Made by a program: the position numbers and the translations under genes
Origin: Pseudomonas fluorescens NCIMB 11764
GTDB taxonomy: Bacteria > Pseudomonadota > Gammaproteobacteria > Pseudomonadales > Pseudomonadaceae
Length of the DNA: 64,000 nucleotides
Direction of reading: 5' to 3'
NCBI RefSeq assembly: GCF_000293885.2
Contig: NZ_CP010945.1
Span: 6,096,001-6,160,000 of the forward strand
Part shown: piece by piece, positions 18,551-27,861 of the stretch
How the letters are laid out: each line of letters begins with the position of its first letter
How positions within the stretch are numbered: the stretch's first letter is position 1
The notes under the pieces: generated by a model
The model's input: the letters and a program-made list of their open reading frames with translations, nothing else
The model's database searches: none
What the model was told of the DNA's origin: nothing

Positions 18551-18772
18551 ATGACACAACGGACCCTCGCCACTTTCATGCTCGCCTTGGGCCTCGCGAC
18601 CCTTGCCGGTTGCGCATCGCCTACTGTGATCACCTTGAATGACGGTCGCGAAATCCAGGCCGTCGACACGCCAAAGTATGACGACGAAGCAGGTTTCTAC
18701 GAGTTCGAACAGTTGGACGGCAAGCAAACCCGCGTGAACAAGGATCAGGTTCGTACCGTTAAAGAGTTGTAA
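18551..18772 (+). CDS. YgdI/YgdR-type small lipoprotein (DUF903)
   Basis: The 73-residue protein has a signal peptide ending in the lipobox LAGC (Cys21), then the SH3-like DUF903 domain (TVITLNDGREIQAVDTP...). It should be anchored to the outer membrane. GGAGA is upstream of the ATG. A terminator follows at once, so it is a single-gene unit. Its function in the family is not established. Confidence 0.88.
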   Translation: MTQRTLATFMLALGLATLAGCASPTVITLNDGREIQAVDTPKYDDEAGFYEFEQLDGKQTRVNKDQVRTVKEL

Positions 18773-18796
18773 TTCTTGCGGCGATACCGGATACAG

Positions 18797-18822
18797 AAAA
18801 GCCCGCTTTAAGCGGGCTTTTT
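18797..18822. terminator. Rho-independent terminator after the small lipoprotein gene
   Basis: The arms AAAAGCCCGCT and AGCGGGCTTTT enclose loop TTA, with a further T run. It can also act on the convergent pseudouridine synthase gene. Confidence 0.92.
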
Positions 18823-18841
18823 CGTGGCTGAAAAACGGCTA

Positions 18842-19732
18842 TCACCATTGCAGGGTGATGGCACTTTCAAAGTCTCTTCGCTCACCGGTAACCGGGTCCA
18901 CAAACCGCAAGCCCTGTGCCAGAAGCTTCAACGGGTTGGCATAGTCGTCTACGACATCCTTGAGCACGTGCGGATAGAACGGGTCATTGCAGATGCTGGC
19001 GCCCAGCGCCGTCATGTGTACCCGCAGCTGATGCTTCTTGCCCGTCACCGGGTAAAGCCCGTAGCGCCAGAGATCACCGTTCTTCTCCCTGACTTCGACA
19101 GCCGTCTCGGTGTTGCTGACGCCCGGTCCTTCCTGCATGCGGAAGAAAGGCTCGCCATCGATGAGCCGACTCTTGTGGACCAGGGGGAAGGCCCGTTCGG
19201 GCAATGCCCTGGCAATGGCTTCATAACGTTTTTCGATTTGCCGCGTGGGAAACAACGACTGGTAGGCGGAACGGCTCTGAGGATTGGCTGAAAACAGCAC
19301 CAGCCCTGCCGTATGCCGGTCAATGCGATGCAAAGGCACGAGGTGCGGGTTATCGAGTCGGCGAATCAGCCTCCGTAGTAGCGTCTGCTCGACGTATTCG
19401 CCCGCCGGCGTCACCGGCAAAAAATGTGGCTTGTCTGCCACCACCAGATGCTCGTCGGCATACAGGATCGACTCGATCACAGGGATCGGCTTTTCGTCCG
19501 GTACTTCCCGAAAATAGTGAATTCGCAGACCTTCCTTGTAGGCAAGATCGACGGCGATTGGCGCGCCATCCCCGTCAAGGACGCGGCCACGAGCAATTCT
19601 GTCCAGCCATCGTTCACGACCGATGGCGCTGAAGTGTTCACTCAGGCAATCGAGCACGGTCTGCCACGGCCCAGGCGGCAAGTAGAGTGTGCTGGCCTGG
19701 TTGTGTGCAGCAGAAAAAGATGAAGTGGACAT
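18842..19732 (-). CDS. RluA-family RNA pseudouridine synthase
   Basis: The 296-residue protein holds the catalytic signature HRIDRHTAGLVLFS (about 132-145), in which the Asp attacks uridine C1'. HQLRVHMTALGASICNDPFYP is the conserved C-terminal block. The N-terminal segment (about 1-75) is short and lacks an obvious S4 domain. The target RNA (rRNA or tRNA site) cannot be told. I use the ATG at 19732; a frame from 19765 would add 11 residues, and neither has a strong ribosome binding site. Confidence 0.82.
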   Translation of the reverse strand: MSTSSFSAAHNQASTLYLPPGPWQTVLDCLSEHFSAIGRERWLDRIARGRVLDGDGAPIAVDLAYKEGLRIHYFREVPDEKPIPVIESILYADEHLVVADKPHFLPVTPAGEYVEQTLLRRLIRRLDNPHLVPLHRIDRHTAGLVLFSANPQSRSAYQSLFPTRQIEKRYEAIARALPERAFPLVHKSRLIDGEPFFRMQEGPGVSNTETAVEVREKNGDLWRYGLYPVTGKKHQLRVHMTALGASICNDPFYPHVLKDVVDDYANPLKLLAQGLRFVDPVTGERRDFESAITLQW

Positions 19733-19803
19733 ACGAACGCTCTGACTCTCGATACAGGGCGGCATTATCCAGCAGTGGCCGGAACGAACCTAGAAGAGAA
19801 TCC

Positions 19804-20124
19804 TCAGGCCGGAATCGACTGCGAGCGTGCCGCCGCTTCAGTGAACTCCTTGAGCCAGCGCAACACATCGACCGCTTCCCAGCGCCCCGGATCATAAAGT
19901 GCGTACAACAACCCCTGATAGCCCACGACATCCAGTTGGCGGTGATAACCCGCACGCTGGAAAAGTGCCTCGATTTCGGCGAAACAGGTATTGAAATGCA
20001 GCTTGTTGAACGGAGTTTTCCCTTCCGTGACCAGACCATCCAGTTGCAACTCGAGGACGGCTTCACGCACCACGTCCACCGACATCCGGTTCACGCTGTT
20101 CTTCAATTGTTCGACATTGACCAC
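19804..20124 (-). CDS. Small conserved-looking protein behind a LexA box
   Basis: The 106-residue product (MVNVEQLKNSVNRMSVDVVREAVLELQLDG...) is acidic and probably alpha/beta; I recognise no catalytic motif. The GTG start at 20124 has AGAGGGAAG upstream. A near-ideal LexA operator lies 73 bases before the start on the same strand, with no other gene between. I therefore infer DNA-damage induction, but no function. Confidence 0.65.
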   Translation of the reverse strand: MVNVEQLKNSVNRMSVDVVREAVLELQLDGLVTEGKTPFNKLHFNTCFAEIEALFQRAGYHRQLDVVGYQGLLYALYDPGRWEAVDVLRWLKEFTEAAARSQSIPA

Positions 20125-20197
20125 GATTCTTCCCTCTGACTTCCGGGATCACCTGCCCAATCCCCAACAGGGCAGACATGACAGGCAATCCGAGCAA

Positions 20198-20213
20198 CTG
20201 TATGAACATACAG
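20198..20213. promoter_or_regulatory. LexA (SOS) box
   Basis: CTGTATGAACATACAG fits the gammaproteobacterial consensus CTG-N10-CAG and is palindromic in 14 of 16 positions. The closest gene downstream in either direction is the minus-strand 106-residue protein starting at 20124; on the plus strand no gene begins for more than 500 bases. Confidence 0.8.
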
Positions 20214-20288
20214 TAACCGAATAACCTGAATTTCGCCAATGACCGGAACGAAGACCGCGACGGATGGGGCTCGCAAAAGGTGTCCAGC

Positions 20289-20525
20289 TCAGCGCAGGAA
20301 TGCCACAACCTGCTCGGAATCAAAGGGCCAGGCAAGTTCGGCGCCGTTATCGCAACGTCGCAGCACCGGAATCCGCAAACTGTAGGCTTCGAACCATGAT
20401 TCGTCCTCAGCAATATCCACCAGTTCAACCAGCAGACCGTGCTCGACAAATGCCATCAGCATGGCTTCGGCCACTTCACAAAGATGGCACCCAATGGTGC
20501 CGAAAAGCTGACATTCAGGAGGCAT
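20289..20525 (-). CDS. Glutaredoxin-family small protein
   Basis: The 78-residue thioredoxin-fold protein starts MPPECQLFGTIGCHLC and keeps a C-x-x-C pair (C13, C16). A cis-Pro-like IPVL (about 54-57) follows. This is the glutaredoxin-like group DUF836. It may be a thiol-disulfide redox protein. A longer frame to 20633 has no similarity in its extra part. Confidence 0.78.
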   Translation of the reverse strand: MPPECQLFGTIGCHLCEVAEAMLMAFVEHGLLVELVDIAEDESWFEAYSLRIPVLRRCDNGAELAWPFDSEQVVAFLR

Positions 20526-20733
20526 GAGCACAGGACCCGGCAAAGTAGACGTACATTCTAGGCCTGCGATCAGAAGCAGTCGAGTCACTGCCCAACGCGA
20601 CCGGAGAAGGTTGAATTCAAAGAATTTCGGCAAACTCCTGACTCAAATCATTCGGACTGGATGTCATTTACGCGACCCTTGCCGCTTTTTTGCCTCTACG
20701 CTTGAGTAGCCAGCGCTTGTCATTGGAGTTTTC

Positions 20734-22446
20734 GTGTTCGCCAACCTTCTGATCATTCTCGCCTCCTCCCTGGTGGTGATTGCACTGTTCCAGCGCCTGC
20801 GCCTGCCACCGGTGCTGGGTTACCTGTGCGTGGGGCTGATGATCGGCCCGACGGCATTCAACTGGGTCAATGAAAGCGAAGACCTGCCCGACCTCGCCGA
20901 GCTCGGGGTGGTGTTCCTGCTGTTCTCCCTCGGGCTGGAATTTTCCCTGTCGAAAATGCTCGCCTTGCGCAAAGTCGTGTTCAGGCTCGGCAGCCAGCAA
21001 GTACTGATAACTGCGGTACTGCTGGGGGGGTTGCTGATGCTGTTCGGCATGTCGGCGACACCTGCGATGCTGCTCGGAGCCGGCCTGTCGCTGTCTTCCA
21101 CGGCCATTGTCAGCAAGGAACTGGGCAGTCTGGGCGAGATTTTCAGCAGCCACGGACAAAATGCCATCGCCGTATTGCTGTTCCAGGACATCGTGGCAGT
21201 GTTGCTGCTGACTCTCGTGCCGGTGTTCGCCGGCAACAGCGATCAGGCCTGGTACTGGGCGTTACCTGTGACGCTCGGCAAGACCGTTTTGCTCTTCGTC
21301 GGCCTGCTGATGGCCAGTCGCTGGTTGTTGCCACGGCTGTTTCATGAAGTGGCGGCCGCCCGTTCCGCGGAACTGTTTGTACTGTTGGCACTGGTGATTG
21401 TTTTGCTCACGGCCTGGCTCACTCACTTGCTCGGGCTCTCCCCTGCCCTGGGCGCCTTTCTCGCCGGAATGTTGCTCGGAGAAAGCCACTACCGCCATCA
21501 GATCGAAGCCGATATCCGGCCGTTCCGCGACATTCTGCTCGGGGTGTTCTTCGTCAGCATTGGCATGCTCATCGATTTGCAGTTGTTTCTCAGTCACGGC
21601 TTGCTGATCCTCGGGCTGACCCTGGGGTTGCTGCTGATCAAGGGTTGCGTGGTCGCCTTGCTGGTCAAATGGCGCGGAAACGATGTTGAAACGGCCTGGC
21701 GCAGCGGTCTGGCACTGGCCCAGGGTGGCGAGTTCTGCTTCGCATTGATGGCTCAGATGCAACAGAACAAGATGATGCCCGCCGACCTCGGCGGGCTGTT
21801 GCTGGCCGCGACCTTCTGCTCGATGCTGCTAACGCCACTGTTGCTGCGCGCGGCGCCTCACATCGCCACACGCCTGCACCGCAAGCCCAACGAAGAAGCC
21901 AAACTCGAGGAAATAAGCACGCTTAACGCCGGATTGCACAGCCATGTGGTGATCTGTGGCTACGGTCGCGTAGGCCAGTCCATCGGGCGAGCGCTGCGTA
22001 ACGCGCTGCAGCCCTATATCGCGCTGGACACCGATCCGGTGCGTGTCCAGGAAGCCGCCGTGGGTGAAACCTGTGTGCACTATGGCGACTCACGGCGCGG
22101 TGAACTGCTACTGGCGGTAGGGCTGGCCCGCGCGAGGCTGCTGGTGATAGCCGTGGACCAGGCCGATATCGCGTTGCTGATTCTCAAGGAGGCGCGCCGA
22201 TTAAACTCGACCGTTCCCATCCTGGTACGTACTCGCGACGACAGCCAACTGGCCGAGTTGAAAGCTGCCGGCGCCAGCGAAGTCGTACCCGAATTACTGG
22301 AGTCGAGCCTGATGCTAGCCTCCCACGCGTTGATCATGCTGGGTTTACCCGCGCATCAGGTCCAGGAGCGGGCCGACCAGATACGACATGACCGCTATCG
22401 CCTGTTGCACGGTTTGTATCCCGGCGCCAACGATGAAGAGAACTGA
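20734..22446 (+). CDS. CPA2-family monovalent cation:proton antiporter (KefB-like)
   Basis: The 570-residue protein has about 12 membrane helices over residues 1-375 (Na+/H+ exchanger domain) and a cytoplasmic RCK/TrkA-N domain starting HVVICGYGRVGQSIG (about 404-418), which binds NAD(H) or nucleotides and gates the channel. This layout is shared by KefB/KefC and by YbaL-type transporters; no KefF/KefG-like subunit is next to it. The GTG at 20734 has GGAG upstream. Confidence 0.87.
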   Translation: MFANLLIILASSLVVIALFQRLRLPPVLGYLCVGLMIGPTAFNWVNESEDLPDLAELGVVFLLFSLGLEFSLSKMLALRKVVFRLGSQQVLITAVLLGGLLMLFGMSATPAMLLGAGLSLSSTAIVSKELGSLGEIFSSHGQNAIAVLLFQDIVAVLLLTLVPVFAGNSDQAWYWALPVTLGKTVLLFVGLLMASRWLLPRLFHEVAAARSAELFVLLALVIVLLTAWLTHLLGLSPALGAFLAGMLLGESHYRHQIEADIRPFRDILLGVFFVSIGMLIDLQLFLSHGLLILGLTLGLLLIKGCVVALLVKWRGNDVETAWRSGLALAQGGEFCFALMAQMQQNKMMPADLGGLLLAATFCSMLLTPLLLRAAPHIATRLHRKPNEEAKLEEISTLNAGLHSHVVICGYGRVGQSIGRALRNALQPYIALDTDPVRVQEAAVGETCVHYGDSRRGELLLAVGLARARLLVIAVDQADIALLILKEARRLNSTVPILVRTRDDSQLAELKAAGASEVVPELLESSLMLASHALIMLGLPAHQVQERADQIRHDRYRLLHGLYPGANDEEN

Positions 22447-22447
22447 C

Positions 22448-23656
22448 TCAATCCTGGCTCACGGCGCCGATCTTGTGCACCGACAGGTCTGCGCCGTAAT
22501 ACTCTTCTTCCTGGCTCAGACGCAGGCCATGAAGCGCCTTGATCACACCATACACCGCGAAGCCACCGGCCAGCGCCACGACCACGCCCAGCGTGGTTCC
22601 GATCAACTGGCTGATCAGGCTCACACCGCCCAGACCACCCAATGCACTTTGGCCAAAGATACCGCAAGCGACTCCACCCCAGACCCCGCACAGGCCATGC
22701 AACGGCCAGACCCCCAATACGTCATCGATGTGCCATTTGCCTTGGGCAGCAGTAAAGCACCAGACAAAGAGCGCCCCGGCGATGGCGCCTGTGGCCAGCG
22801 CCCCTACCGGATGCATCAGATCGGAACCGGCGCAGATTGCCACCAGCCCGGCCAGCGGGCCGTTATGCAGAAAGCCCGGGTCATTGCGCCCGACAATCAG
22901 CGCCGCCACGGTGCCGCCGACCATGGCCATCAGCGAGTTCACCGCCACCAGCCCGCTAACCCCTTGCAAGGTTTGCGCGCTCATCACGTTGAAACCGAAC
23001 CAGCCAACGATCAGGATCCACGACCCCAACGCCAGGAACGGGATGCTCGAGGGTGCAAACGCCACCAGCTTTCCGTCGCGATAGCGACCTTGTCTTGGCC
23101 CGAGCAACAACACCGCCGCCAGCGCCAGCCAGCCGCCCATGGCGTGAACCACCACCGAGCCGGCAAAATCGTGGAAACCTGCGCCAAAGCGTTCCAGCAA
23201 CCAGGCTTGCAGGCCAAAGTTACCGTTCCAGATCATGCCTTCGAAAAACGGATAGATGAACGCCACGATCAGCGCCGTCGCACACAACTGTGGCACGAAC
23301 CGCGCGCGCTCGGCGATGCCGCCGGAAATGATCGCAGGTATCGCTGCCGCGAACGTCAGCAGAAAGAAAAACTTCACCAGGCCATAACCATGATCGGCAT
23401 TGATCACTGCCGCCGGTTGCAGAAAGGTCACCCCATAGGAAATCCAATAGCCTATAAAGAAGTAGGCCAGGGTCGAAATGGCGAAGTCGCTGAGGATCTT
23501 CGACAACGCGTTGACCTGGTTCTTCTGTCGAACCGTACCGACTTCGAGAAAGGCAAAACCGGCATGCATGGCCAAAACCATGACAGCACCAATCAGGATG
23601 AACAACGTGTTGGAGCTATGGACCAGACTGTCCACAGCGCTTTGCAGATTTTCCAT
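22448..23656 (-). CDS. amt: Ammonium transporter (Amt family)
   Basis: The 402-residue protein has 11 predicted membrane helices and the Amt signature DFAGSVVVHAMGG (about 162-174), followed by the twin-His channel region. It conducts ammonium across the inner membrane. There is no signal-peptide-like extension and no glnK next to it, unlike the canonical glnK-amtB operon, so it is probably a second, non-PII-coupled transporter. It ends one base from the antiporter stop, with no terminator visible. Confidence 0.92.
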   Translation of the reverse strand: MENLQSAVDSLVHSSNTLFILIGAVMVLAMHAGFAFLEVGTVRQKNQVNALSKILSDFAISTLAYFFIGYWISYGVTFLQPAAVINADHGYGLVKFFFLLTFAAAIPAIISGGIAERARFVPQLCATALIVAFIYPFFEGMIWNGNFGLQAWLLERFGAGFHDFAGSVVVHAMGGWLALAAVLLLGPRQGRYRDGKLVAFAPSSIPFLALGSWILIVGWFGFNVMSAQTLQGVSGLVAVNSLMAMVGGTVAALIVGRNDPGFLHNGPLAGLVAICAGSDLMHPVGALATGAIAGALFVWCFTAAQGKWHIDDVLGVWPLHGLCGVWGGVACGIFGQSALGGLGGVSLISQLIGTTLGVVVALAGGFAVYGVIKALHGLRLSQEEEYYGADLSVHKIGAVSQD

Positions 23657-23961
23657 GATGTTGGCAGACCTGAAGGCTAAAAAAGCACCAAAGCAGTTCG
23701 CGCAGACAATTCATGCACCAAATTGCAACCTTCCAGGATCTACACATTGATCCTGATGTGCCGCTTTGGCGCATAAGGCGGGAAGCTTTGCGCGGGTTTT
23801 CATTATTTGAGATAAGGTTTTGCTCGATTCCTGCCCGGCAACAGCGCAGTCACACGGGCCGGCGCACCACGACACAGCAAAAGTTGTACCAGTGATTTGC
23901 ACTGAACCTTCACCCAAGGCTCATACTCGAACGCAACAGAAGCCACTTACGGAGATCACCA
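23657..23961. other. Divergent intergenic region amt / DUF883 gene
   Basis: This 305-bp stretch must carry promoters for both flanking genes. I looked for a sigma-54 site (TGGCAC-N5-TTGC) reading toward amt and found none. No gene or notable repeat is visible. Confidence 0.4.
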
Positions 23962-24276
23962 ATGGCCAGCATCAAGGCAAAGACTGCTCAAGAAATCCTG
24001 ATGAACGACTTTCAGACACTGGTCAGCGACACTGAACGGTTGCTCGAACATACCGCGACATTGGCTGGCGATCAGGCTGACGAGCTGCGCGAGCAAATCC
24101 ACGACAGTCTGCTGCGTGCACGCGAAACCTTGAAACTGACCGAAGACTCCCTGCGCGAACGCAGTAAAGCCGCAGTTACCGCCACCGAAGACTATGTTCA
24201 GGCCAACCCATGGCAATCGGTCGGGATCGCGGCCGGTGTGGGCTTCCTGATCGGCCTGCTGGCAACCCGGCGCTGA
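23962..24276 (+). CDS. DUF883 (ElaB/YqjD/YgaM) membrane-anchored protein
   Basis: The 104-residue product has a long amphipathic helical region (about 10-75) and a C-terminal hydrophobic anchor (VGIAAGVGFLIGLLATRR). YqjD/ElaB proteins associate with stationary-phase ribosomes at the membrane. GGAG lies ten bases before the ATG. It begins a three-gene run (DUF883, YqjE-like, YqjK-like) equivalent to E. coli yqjDEK; I recall the same run as PA3040-PA3042 in PAO1, just before dgt. Confidence 0.9.
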   Translation: MASIKAKTAQEILMNDFQTLVSDTERLLEHTATLAGDQADELREQIHDSLLRARETLKLTEDSLRERSKAAVTATEDYVQANPWQSVGIAAGVGFLIGLLATRR

Positions 24277-24278
24277 TT

Positions 24279-24668
24279 ATGACGATCGGCGAATCCGGCT
24301 CGTCCGCGACGGGCCCAAGCTCTTCACCGCGGCGCCTGGGTGCCGCATTCCTTGGATTGCTGCACAGCCATGTCGAATTGTTCGGCATCGAATTGCAGGA
24401 ACAAAAAGCCCGCACCGTCAGCCTGTTGCTGTTCGCAGGCCTGGCGCTGGTGTTTGCCTTGCTGTTGCTGGTGGGGTTATCGACGCTGGTGCTGATCCTG
24501 TTCTGGGACACTTATCGCCTGCCTGCCATCATCGGGCTCTGCGTGTTCTACACCCTTGCGTGCATCTTCTGCGGGATGCGTCTGAGGGCGGCGATTTTTG
24601 ATGAATCCTCACCCTTCCACGGCACCCTGGAAGAATTGGCCAATGATAGGGAGCGCCTGCTGCCATGA
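24279..24668 (+). CDS. YqjE-like / phage-holin-family III membrane protein
   Basis: The 129-residue protein has two hydrophobic helices (about 48-72 and 78-100) after a polar N-terminus (RRLGAAFLGLLHSHVELFGIELQEQK). This is the DUF1469/YqjE family, often labelled holin but chromosomal and of unknown role. The ATG at 24279 is two bases after the DUF883 stop, so it is co-transcribed. Confidence 0.85.
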   Translation: MTIGESGSSATGPSSSPRRLGAAFLGLLHSHVELFGIELQEQKARTVSLLLFAGLALVFALLLLVGLSTLVLILFWDTYRLPAIIGLCVFYTLACIFCGMRLRAAIFDESSPFHGTLEELANDRERLLP

Positions 24669-25006
24669 ACCTGCCTGAACTGCCTCACAACAGCTCGCGC
24701 ACGGAAATGCGCAAGGCGCTGATTCGCCTGCGTATGGAAATGCATCGCCAGGAAATTCGCCACGAATCCGCGCAACTGCTGCAACCCTTGCAGCGGGTGC
24801 GCGGATTGACGCAAAACCTGCATGACGGTTTCGGCATCAAGCATGCCCCGCTCTGGGGCGTGGCGGTCGTGACCCTGTTGGGTTTTTTGACCGGCAAGGG
24901 CACCAGGAGCGGCGGCGTGAGCAGCCTGACTCGGCTGGTACGCCTGGGCACTACGCTGGGGCCTTTGATCAAGTTGGTCATGCAAGGCTCTGCGCCTAAA
25001 CACTAG
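24665..25006 (+). CDS. YqjK-like small protein
   Basis: The 113-residue product overlaps the upstream stop codon (ATGA at 24665-24668). It has a basic helical N-terminal half (RKALIRLRMEMHRQEIRHES) and a short hydrophobic segment (LWGVAVVTLLGFL, about 63-75). It is the third member of the DUF883/YqjE/YqjK unit. The function is unknown. Confidence 0.75.
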   Translation: MNLPELPHNSSRTEMRKALIRLRMEMHRQEIRHESAQLLQPLQRVRGLTQNLHDGFGIKHAPLWGVAVVTLLGFLTGKGTRSGGVSSLTRLVRLGTTLGPLIKLVMQGSAPKH

Positions 25007-25129
25007 GCCACTATCTGGCTGCATTCTTGCAACATCACCGGGATGAGCCTCTTTATCGAGAGGTTCAGACCTGCGTGCCTACCCAGCCATCGGGTGTCAT
25101 CCAAAAACAAGACCTACTAAGGAGGCCTC

Positions 25130-26293
25130 GTGATCGACGGGCAACCGCTTGCCTGCTTTCAACCGTTCATCGATACCGCCACCGGCCGTATCGCCGGCGT
25201 AGAGGCATTGGGTCGACTGCGACAGACCGACGGTCAACTGGCCTCCGTGGGGCCGCTGTTTGCCGACCCGCGCACCCCGGCCATCGCACTCCGCCGCCTG
25301 GATCGCCAGATCCGTGATAACGCCCTGAGCCGTTTGCACGAAGCGCCCGCCGACTGGTTCCTCAGTCTGAACATGTCGCCTCGCTGGATCAGTCGTTTAC
25401 GCGCGGACCAGGCGCTGCCCAGCCTCAAGCAATTGAACCGGCATGGCGTCGACCCACAGCGAATCGTTTTCGAAATCACCGAACTGGGCGGCGACATCCA
25501 GCGCCTGGCAGACGTGGTTGCGCGATATCGGCAAGTCGGTGCGCGGATCGCCATCGATGATTTCGGTGCCGGTTACTCACAACTCGATCGTGTGCTCGCT
25601 CTGCAACCGGACATCCTCAAGCTGGATATGCGGTTGTTCCAGGCCGCTGCGTTGGGCGGACCCAGCAGTGATGTCGTCAAGGCCCTTGCGCAAATGGCGG
25701 AAAAAACCGGGTGCTGGATCATTGCCGAAGGCGTTGAAACCGAAGCGCAGCTGAATTTTGCCCTGGAGTGTGGTTCACGCTACGTGCAGGGTTTCCTGTT
25801 CGCTCGCGCGCAAGCCGACTTCTTTGCCACCGATGCGTTTGTGGAGCGCTTTGCCCAATTGCGTCAGCGCTATGTCCAACAAAAACTCGCTGAGCGCGGC
25901 CGACTGATGATCATGCGTCAGCAACTCTGCGAGCTGATGGCGATTCTGCAAACGTGGGCCCAGGCATGCGCGCCGCTCAGTGCCCTGCCACAGCTGGACG
26001 CCTTTCCCTGGCTGCTGCGCTTCTATCAATGCGACCGTCACGGCACGCAACTGACGCCAAACCTTGAATGGCGCAACAATGGCTGGGTAGCCGACGATCG
26101 CTACCTGGGACACAACTGGTCATGGCGTCCGTACTTCTATCATTTGTTGGCAGAGGGTTGGGATGAGCGCCGGCTGACGCTTTCCAACACCTACCGTGAC
26201 GCCACCAGCAACCAGTACTGCCTCACGGCCGGACAGTTTTTCAACAACGGCGAGCGACTGCTGCTCATCGATATCGATGCCGCCGGGCTGTAG
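25130..26293 (+). CDS. EAL-domain cyclic-di-GMP phosphodiesterase
   Basis: The 387-residue protein begins directly with the EAL domain (about 4-240). Catalytic features are present: GVEALGRLR (the ExLxR metal site, here E-A-L), SLNMSP, EITE, the DDFGAGYS loop, ILKLD and EGVETE, so it should hydrolyse c-di-GMP to pGpG. The C-terminal 150 residues have no domain I know and may be the sensory part. AAGGAGG stands before the GTG start. It has no membrane helices. Confidence 0.88.
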   Translation: MIDGQPLACFQPFIDTATGRIAGVEALGRLRQTDGQLASVGPLFADPRTPAIALRRLDRQIRDNALSRLHEAPADWFLSLNMSPRWISRLRADQALPSLKQLNRHGVDPQRIVFEITELGGDIQRLADVVARYRQVGARIAIDDFGAGYSQLDRVLALQPDILKLDMRLFQAAALGGPSSDVVKALAQMAEKTGCWIIAEGVETEAQLNFALECGSRYVQGFLFARAQADFFATDAFVERFAQLRQRYVQQKLAERGRLMIMRQQLCELMAILQTWAQACAPLSALPQLDAFPWLLRFYQCDRHGTQLTPNLEWRNNGWVADDRYLGHNWSWRPYFYHLLAEGWDERRLTLSNTYRDATSNQYCLTAGQFFNNGERLLLIDIDAAGL

Positions 26294-26361
26294 TTCCGCT
26301 TGCAGGTGTCGGTGTGAAACGGGAAGCTAGGCGCTCAGTCACCTGACGGAGAGAACCAGCC

Positions 26362-27690
26362 TTGGATTGGCAAACCCTGCTCACCCGCGAACGCCTCGGA
26401 AAGCCTCTGCACAGCCCGGAAGAACTCGGCCGCAGCCCTTTCCACAAAGACCACGACCGCATCATTTTCTCGGGCGCCTTTCGCCGCCTCGGGCGCAAGA
26501 CCCAAGTCCATCCCGTCACGAGCAACGATCATATCCACACGCGCCTGACCCACTCACTGGAGGTCAGCTGCGTTGGCCGTTCGCTGGGTATGCGCGTCGG
26601 CGAAACCATCCGCAGCGCGCTGCCTGACTGGTGCGAACCCAGCGACCTGGGCATGGTGGTGCAATCGGCTTGCCTGGCTCACGACATTGGCAATCCACCC
26701 TTCGGTCACTCCGGTGAAGACGCGATCCGTCACTGGTTCCAGCAAGCCGCCGGCCGTGGATGGCTGGAGGCAATGAGCGAAGTCGAACGTAATGACTTCC
26801 TCAACTTCGAAGGCAATGCCCAGGGCTTCCGGGTGCTCACCCAGCTGGAATATCACCAGTTCGATGGCGGCACCCGGCTGACCTACGCGACGCTGGGCAC
26901 CTACCTGAAATATCCATGGACGGCCAAGCACGCCGACTCACTGGGTTACAAGAAACACAAGTTCGGCTGTTATCAGAGCGAACTCCCGCTGCTGGAGCAG
27001 ATCGCTCATAAACTCGGCCTGCCGCAACTTGAAGAACAACGCTGGGCACGCCATCCCCTGGTGTATTTGATGGAGGCCGCGGATGACATCTGCTATGCGC
27101 TGATCGACCTCGAAGATGGCCTGGAAATGGAGCTGCTGGAGTACGCCGAAGTCGAGTCCCTGTTGCTGGACCTGGTGGGCGACGATTTGCCGGAGACCTA
27201 TCGTCAGCTCGGCCCGCGGGATTCACGTCGGCGCAAACTGGCAATCCTGCGGGGCAAAGCCATCGAGCATCTGACCAACGCCGCGGCCCGCGCCTTTGTC
27301 GAGCAACAGGACGCGTTGCTGGCCGGCACGCTGCCTGGCGATCTGGTGGAACACATGCACGGTCCCGCCAAACGCTGCGTATTGAATGCCAAAGACATGG
27401 CACGCAAAAAGATCTTCCAGGACAAGCGCAAGACCCTGCACGAGATCGGCGCCTATACCACGCTGGAAATCCTGCTGAACGCGTTCTGCGGCGCAGCGCT
27501 GGAACAGCACAACGGTCGGACACCGTCCTTCAAGAGCCGTCGCATCCTTGATCTGCTGGGCAACAATGCGCCCGACCCTCACGGCCCGCTACACACTTCG
27601 TTCCTGCGCATGATTGATTTCATCGCCGGCATGACCGACAGCTATGCCAGCGACATGGCGCTGGAGATGACTGGCCGTTCGAGCCACTGA
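26362..27690 (+). CDS. dgt: Deoxyguanosinetriphosphate triphosphohydrolase-like protein (dGTPase)
   Basis: The 442-residue HD-domain enzyme would cleave dGTP to deoxyguanosine and triphosphate. The HD metal motif is split over THSLEV (about residues 61-66), the HD pair in [17 protein letters not shown] (about 105-121), and D near [15 protein letters not shown]. The TTG start at 26362 is preceded by GGAGAG and gives the family N-terminus MDWQTLL. The length fits the type-2 dGTPase-like subgroup. Confidence 0.9.
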   Translation: MDWQTLLTRERLGKPLHSPEELGRSPFHKDHDRIIFSGAFRRLGRKTQVHPVTSNDHIHTRLTHSLEVSCVGRSLGMRVGETIRSALPDWCEPSDLGMVVQSACLAHDIGNPPFGHSGEDAIRHWFQQAAGRGWLEAMSEVERNDFLNFEGNAQGFRVLTQLEYHQFDGGTRLTYATLGTYLKYPWTAKHADSLGYKKHKFGCYQSELPLLEQIAHKLGLPQLEEQRWARHPLVYLMEAADDICYALIDLEDGLEMELLEYAEVESLLLDLVGDDLPETYRQLGPRDSRRRKLAILRGKAIEHLTNAAARAFVEQQDALLAGTLPGDLVEHMHGPAKRCVLNAKDMARKKIFQDKRKTLHEIGAYTTLEILLNAFCGAALEQHNGRTPSFKSRRILDLLGNNAPDPHGPLHTSFLRMIDFIAGMTDSYASDMALEMTGRSSH

Positions 27691-27700
27691 CGAAACCCGT

Positions 27701-27737
27701 CTGATCAGCCATTACGCCATCCGGAATGGCTGATCAG
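27701..27737. terminator. Long hairpin after dgt
   Basis: The 13-bp perfect arms CTGATCAGCCATT and AATGGCTGATCAG are separated by 11 bases. No T run follows, so it could act as a factor-dependent terminator or mRNA stabiliser. Each arm also holds a TGATCA palindrome. Confidence 0.5.
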
Positions 27738-27861
27738 CCACTGAAAGCCCAAGTGCGTTCAGCATTCGCCGAATTCCCCTACACCTCACACCGAGCAAAC
27801 TGATCGATTGCTCGCCCTTCTCGCGAAATAATGAAAGGCCCCTCTGTATGAGAGAGAAAGC

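Noticed and set aside
22388..23680. A 430-codon plus-strand frame opposite amt
   Set aside because: It mirrors the whole ammonium transporter gene; the product is His/Gln/Arg-rich with no domain.
26837..27523. A 228-codon minus frame inside dgt
   Set aside because: It is antisense to the HD-domain enzyme, very Arg/Pro-rich and without motifs.
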